DNA of 64,000 nucleotides from Cladobotryum mycophilum (Eukaryota > Ascomycota > Sordariomycetes > Hypocreales > Hypocreaceae): positions 3,844,001 through 3,908,000 of the forward strand of contig JAVFKD010000016.1 in NCBI GenBank assembly GCA_036429605.1, written 5' to 3'. The stretch's first letter is position 1, and each line of letters opens with the position of its first letter. Shown here piece by piece: positions 59,722 through 64,000 of the stretch. The notes under the pieces were generated by a model. The model did not search any database, was not told where the DNA came from, and saw only the letters and a program-made list of their open reading frames with translations. Made by a program: the position numbers and the translations under genes.

Positions 59722-61444
59722 ATGATACCCTTTCTTCTGTTAAATATATTTACCGTACTCACACTTGTAAGTCAACCAGTGGTATTTGGTTAGTATTTCT
59801 ATAACTGATGGTGATAAACAGGGTATTGTGTGGGTTCTATACAAGATATGGACTCGCGATCCGCGAATGAAACAGCTGCCTCCGGGCCCAAAAGGCCTCC
59901 CCATCATTGGCAACATGATGGACATGGCAGACACTGACAAGATGATGACCATAGCCAAAGAATGGGCTGATGAATACGGTGAAATCTTCTACACCAAAGT
60001 CGGCCTGTCCAACTTCATCTGGCTCTCGTCGCCATCTGCTGTCAAGGACCTTATGGACAAACGCGGTTCCATCTACTCTTCACGAGCTGCCAGTCCCATG
60101 ATTAACATGGTCTCCAACAACGAGCGGGTCAACTTCTTACCATATGGCGACAAGTGGCGCATGATTAGAAATGTTCTTCATTCGGCCCTCAACCTGGAGA
60201 CATCGAGCATGTACAAGCCCGTCCAAGATTTTGAGTCAAAGCAGGCTGTGTGGGAAATCTTGCACGCAAAGGACGACATGGCGTTCAACGACATTAATCG
60301 CAGATACTCCACCAGCACCATCATGGCCATCACCTACGGCCAGCGCATCCCAGATCTCAACGACCCGCTATACCACGACATCCTCAAGATTGTGCGGCAT
60401 TTTTCACTTGCCACGGCACCTGGAGGATGGATGATTGATACCCTGCCCATGCTCGCCAACATTGTCCCTGAATTCTTGCTGCAGAACTGGAAGACTGTTG
60501 CCCGACAGTGGTACAAGGAAGACTCTGAGATCTATCTCAAGATCTACAACAAGCTCATGGACGATATCAAGAACGGCACTGCACCGGACTGCTTCCTCAA
60601 GGATTTGGCAAAGGAGAAGCTGGAAAAGAATCCCATCCCTGACGTCACGGCTGCGTTTGCCGCGGGGGCACTGATCGAAGCTGGAAGTGATGCGACAACA
60701 ACGGCTCTAAACAATGTCATCCTGGCCTGTCTTTTGTATCCCGAGATTGTCCAGGGCGCGCACGAGGAATTGGATAGGGTCGTGGGCAGTGGCCGGATGC
60801 CAGACTTTACCGACGAGCCAAACCTGCCATACATGCGCGCCATTGCAAAGGAGACGTTAAGATGGAGGGCGTCCACAAAGGTTGGCACATGTCACGCAAC
60901 GACTCAGGATGACTGGTACAAAGGCTACTTTATCCCCAAAGGATCCGTCATTGTTCTCAACTGGTGGTGAGTACACTCCGACTGGCGTATTTTAACTCAA
61001 ACTAATATCAATAGGGCTATTCACATGGACGAGAAGCGCTGGAGGGACCCCGAGCGCTTCGATCCCACCCGCTACCTCGACGACCCCCTCACCGAAGCCG
61101 AGTCCATGGCCCAGCCCAACCCCGACCTGCGCGACCACTTCACCTTCGGTGCCGGCAGACGCAATTGCCCAGGCGTGCACATCGCCCACAACTCCCTCTT
61201 CATCAACATCGCTCGCATCTTCTGGGCCTTCAACATTCGCAAGTCCGTGGACGAGAGTGGCAACGCGATTGAGCCGTCGACGGCTGCGCAGCCGGGGTTC
61301 TTGCTGACGCCAGTGAAATTCCCGTGCCACTTTGAGCCGAGGAGTGAGAAGCATGCGAGGATTATTGAGGAGGTTTGGGGGGAGGCGGAGACGGAAGGGT
61401 TGACGTGGTGGCAAGATAAGTCGAGCAGAAAGAACAACGCCTGA
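59722..61444 (+). CDS. cytochrome P450 monooxygenase
   Basis: Haem-thiolate oxygenase of 539 residues, likely anchored in the ER membrane. Three exons: 59722-59766, 59822-60966, 61015-61444. The tiny first exon encodes part of the N-terminal membrane helix (MIPFLLNIFTVLTL, joined to GIVWVLYKIW), followed by the proline-rich LPPGPKGLPIIGN hinge. I-helix AGSDATTT, K-helix ETLR, PERF motif (DPERFDPTRYL), and haem-binding FGAGRRNCPG with Cys448. All key residues are present. It sits 390 bases upstream of the O-methyltransferase on the same strand; hydroxylation followed by O-methylation of the peptide or its precursor is a natural pairing, but the substrate cannot be read from sequence. Confidence 0.93.
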
Positions 61445-61833
61445 GGGAGGGTAGATCTCGTAGGTTGTGGCTCATACTTGGCAGAGGTATTGCATTTAGA
61501 TGGTGTTGGGATGATGGGCTATGTTAGCATCTCATATTTGGCAACAAGTCACATACAATCCCAATAAAAACAACGTCCCCAAGGCCTTTCATCGACTCTC
61601 CTGAAAATCCTAGCATCGTGATGATCTGACCGTGAGATCCCCTTTCGTAAATTCGGATACCAAAACCAGTTGAATCATCCCTCGGCTTCCGGTCCTGAGA
61701 ATGAGTGAGTTTCAAGATTGTCTCATATCGGATGCCGGAACTTGTAGAAATCATAAAAGAGATGCATCTCCATTACCCAATGATGTATTGCGTCAAAACG
61801 TTCTGGCGACTTTGACGTGACTCTACTACCATA
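61445..61833. other. intergenic gap between P450 and O-methyltransferase
   Basis: About 390 bases holding the P450 3' flank and the O-methyltransferase promoter. No other element recognised. Confidence 0.4.
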
Positions 61834-63102
61834 ATGGATGCTGTGCTGAACAAAGTGAATCTGGCTTTGCAAGAAGCCCTCGACGCTCTCGAAGGACCGT
61901 TAAAGGAGGAGAGGCTCAATACCCTCCTGACAACAGACTCTTTACCAGACAAGGAAGCATGGAATCTTGCATCTCAAACGGTTGATCTGGCTGATAAGGT
62001 GTTGCGACTCTTGCAACCACCGTCCTTACAATTGGCAGAGAGCTATCTCGGTACGTTCAAGAAGCATCTTTCATCATCCTCATTCTAACACGCGATAGCC
62101 TATCTCGACACCAAATGTCTCTGGACAGCCGTATCAAACAACGTCCCCGACATCCTCGCCTCCTCCTGCCTCACCGTAGACGACCTCGCCCAAAAGAGTG
62201 GCCTCCAACCAATTCGCCTCAAGCAAGTCATGCGCGTCCTCCGCAACAATGGCATCTTCGACTACGACCAAGCCACCGAAACCTACGCCAACAACCCTTC
62301 CTCCAAGCTCCTCACAAAGGACCACTGGACGCAATGGCACCGCTGGGTCGAGCTCTACGGCAACGAATTCTACGACGCGGCAAAGGGCATTCCCGAAGCC
62401 GTGAAGCAGGATGAGACGCGCAGTGCGGCGCAGATTACGTACAACACGGACAAGAACATCTTTCGATACTTTGCCGGCCAGGGGCTACAGGAGAAATTTC
62501 ACAAGACACTCGGCGCGGGAGCCGTGTCGCAGGCTCCGGGCATGTTGACGGACTACAACTGGGAGGACCTGGGCGACGCCGTGGTGCTGGACATTGGCGG
62601 CGGGGGAGGCGACTTCATCACCTCCCTGCTGCGCAAGTTCCCCTCCCTACGCGGTGCCCTATTCGAGCTCGATACGGTGATTGACATGGTCCGCCCCAAG
62701 TACCGCGAACCAGATGGCCCATTCGCAGACGTGGGCGACAGAATGATGGACCTCCACTCCGGCGACTTCTTACAAAAAGTGCCCCCCTACGAAGTCTACA
62801 CAATGAAATGGTGCCTCCACAACTGGCTCGACGCAGACGTCACAAGAATCCTCTCCGCCGTCCGCCGCGCCATCAAACAAACCCCTCGTGCTCGACTAGT
62901 CATCATCGAGTCCGTCCTCGCCGAGGGCCGAAGCTCGCGCATCTGGCGCTTCGGCGACCTGACCATGATGTCCACGGTCAACGGCCAGGAGCGCACGGGG
63001 GCCGAGTGGCGGGGGTTGGCGGAGGGGGCCGGATGGAAGGTCAAGGACATTTCGCCCCTGAGGAATGCGTGGGCTGCGGCGATTGATCTTCGGCCATCGT
63101 GA
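61834..63102 (+). CDS. SAM-dependent O-methyltransferase (COMT-like)
   Basis: Protein of 406 residues from two exons (61834-62050 and 62099-63102; intron donor gtacgt, acceptor gatag). The N-terminal third is the winged-helix dimerisation part (LTVDDLAQKSGLQPIRLKQV). The SAM-binding loop is VVLDIGGGGGDF near residues 233-244, and the catalytic His region is MKWCLHNWLDAD (His about 313), followed by ARLVIIESVL. This is the usual order and length for fungal class-II O-methyltransferases acting on phenolic or enolic hydroxyls. Its place beside the P450 suggests methylation of a hydroxyl introduced by it or present in an aromatic residue. It is distinct from the N-methyltransferase inside the NRPS. 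Confidence 0.92.
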
Positions 63103-64000
63103 TGGGATGGCTTGTGGAGATGATGTAAGAATGAGTGGCTTAGGAGAGAGAAAGAAGAAAAAAAGGAATTAGGTAACTTCAATTTTCATTAAATCAACGT
63201 GTGTCCATGTTGGTTCGTCGACTTTCCTGCATGGCGCTTTTTCTCCCGTGTTAAAACGTTTTGTTTGTTTCATTTCGGTTCCCGAGCCAAGTTTCCCCCT
63301 CCCTCCCCCTCCTTAATTTCGCCCCCTCCCCTTCAAGACCCAAGACCCATTCGCTATATCGCATGATGTACTATCCGCAGCACAAGAATGGCTCCGAAAA
63401 CTCTCCGCTGTATAGAAAATAAAGGATCAAGCACATTACACAGACCAATAGTCGAAATTGTGTGCCCGGCTCCTCTCCCCGTCTGTGAGTCTTTCATCTG
63501 GGGAAAAAACAACCCCAACCTCAGCTCTACGACGGAGATATTAGTCATGAACTCTGCCAAGATGTAGCATGCGCATGCTCCCTCCCCTCCATCAGATCAC
63601 AGTCAGCTCTTAATCGATCCTTCTGCTGTGGCAAAATCCTTATTTCTGGCGCCTAAAAGGGCCCGTTCGTCTAGGCCTTGCCAAAGAACGCAAGGTCTCC
63701 AGGGGCTCGCCTTCACAGCTGCGCATCCACCGACTCACCCACTGTAACCCTCCTCTTGAGAAGTGTACGTAATCTGTGTTGACATGGGTCAGCAATGAAG
63801 AGAGGGGCTGAGAGAGCTTCACGATGCGCCTTTGCTAAGTTTTCTACTTGCATGTTTCGTGGAACGTCGCTTGGACGCTGACCTCCACCTTCGGGCCCTC
63901 GCTTTTTGGGAGATACTTGAGAGGTACTTGTGAGTACTTTCATGTCGAAGTTTGACAAGCTAAAAGGGTGTTAAGGTGTGGCGCTGTCGTTGCATCCACT
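63103..64000. other. 3' flank, nothing recognised
   Basis: About 900 bases to the window edge with no supported gene. Pyrimidine-rich runs occur near 63290-63335 (ccccctccctccccctcc). Short open frames on the minus strand look like noise. Any regulator or transporter of the cluster would have to lie beyond this edge or elsewhere. Confidence 0.4.

Noticed and set aside
1..64000. tRNA, rRNA, CRISPR or intact transposon
   Set aside because: None recognised on reading; no transposase-like or reverse-transcriptase-like frame is present.

Overview
The window is nuclear DNA from a filamentous ascomycete (Pezizomycotina). Genes are split by short GT-AG introns of about 50-100 nt, and the protein families (HET, 2EXR, highly reducing type I PKS, very large NRPS, microsomal P450) are typical of that group. 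The sequence alone does not let me name the genus. The left third is a mixed neighbourhood and the right two thirds look like a secondary-metabolite gene cluster.

Layout. 1-488: 3' end of a plus-strand gene. 1170-8678: one very large gene joining a ComEC-like metallo-beta-lactamase-fold domain to a long DUF6603-like region. 10174-11264: unknown protein. 12014-19981: highly reducing PKS (KS-AT-DH-CMeT-ER-KR-ACP). 20664-21992: 2EXR-domain protein, followed by the decayed remains of a similar gene (22441-22998). 23080-25376: HET-domain protein. 26279-27307: medium-chain (quinone-oxidoreductase-like) dehydrogenase. 27700-29110 (minus): aldo-keto reductase. 32282-56115: giant hexamodular NRPS of about 7,924 residues. 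57434-58656 (minus): FAD-dependent thioredoxin-reductase-like oxidoreductase. 59722-61444: cytochrome P450. 61834-63102: O-methyltransferase.

The NRPS reads T0-C1*-A1-T1-C2-A2-T2-E-C3-A3-T3-C4-A4-T4-C5-A5-T5-C6-A6(nMT)-T6-CT. The terminal CT domain has the SHxxxDG signature of fungal macrocyclising domains, so a cyclic product of six residues is the simplest expectation, with one epimerised residue and one N-methylated residue. A2 and A4 are near twins that lack the Asp that normally binds the alpha-amino group, which suggests non-alpha-amino building blocks. The free N-terminal T0 and the neighbouring HR-PKS fit a lipopeptide design. However, C1 has lost its catalytic His (HMxxxDE instead of HHxxxDG) and the PKS carries an in-frame stop codon, so the acyl-starter arm may be dead. 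P450, O-methyltransferase, FAD oxidoreductase, aldo-keto reductase and dehydrogenase are plausible precursor or tailoring enzymes. No pathway regulator, transporter, acyl-CoA ligase or acyltransferase is visible.

A window-wide oddity affects how the genes should be read: five independent reading-frame breaks in four genes are all repaired by adding one base, each at or near a short G/C run. This points to systematic homopolymer deletion in the assembly more than to gene decay. The PKS TAA codon is not of that type.
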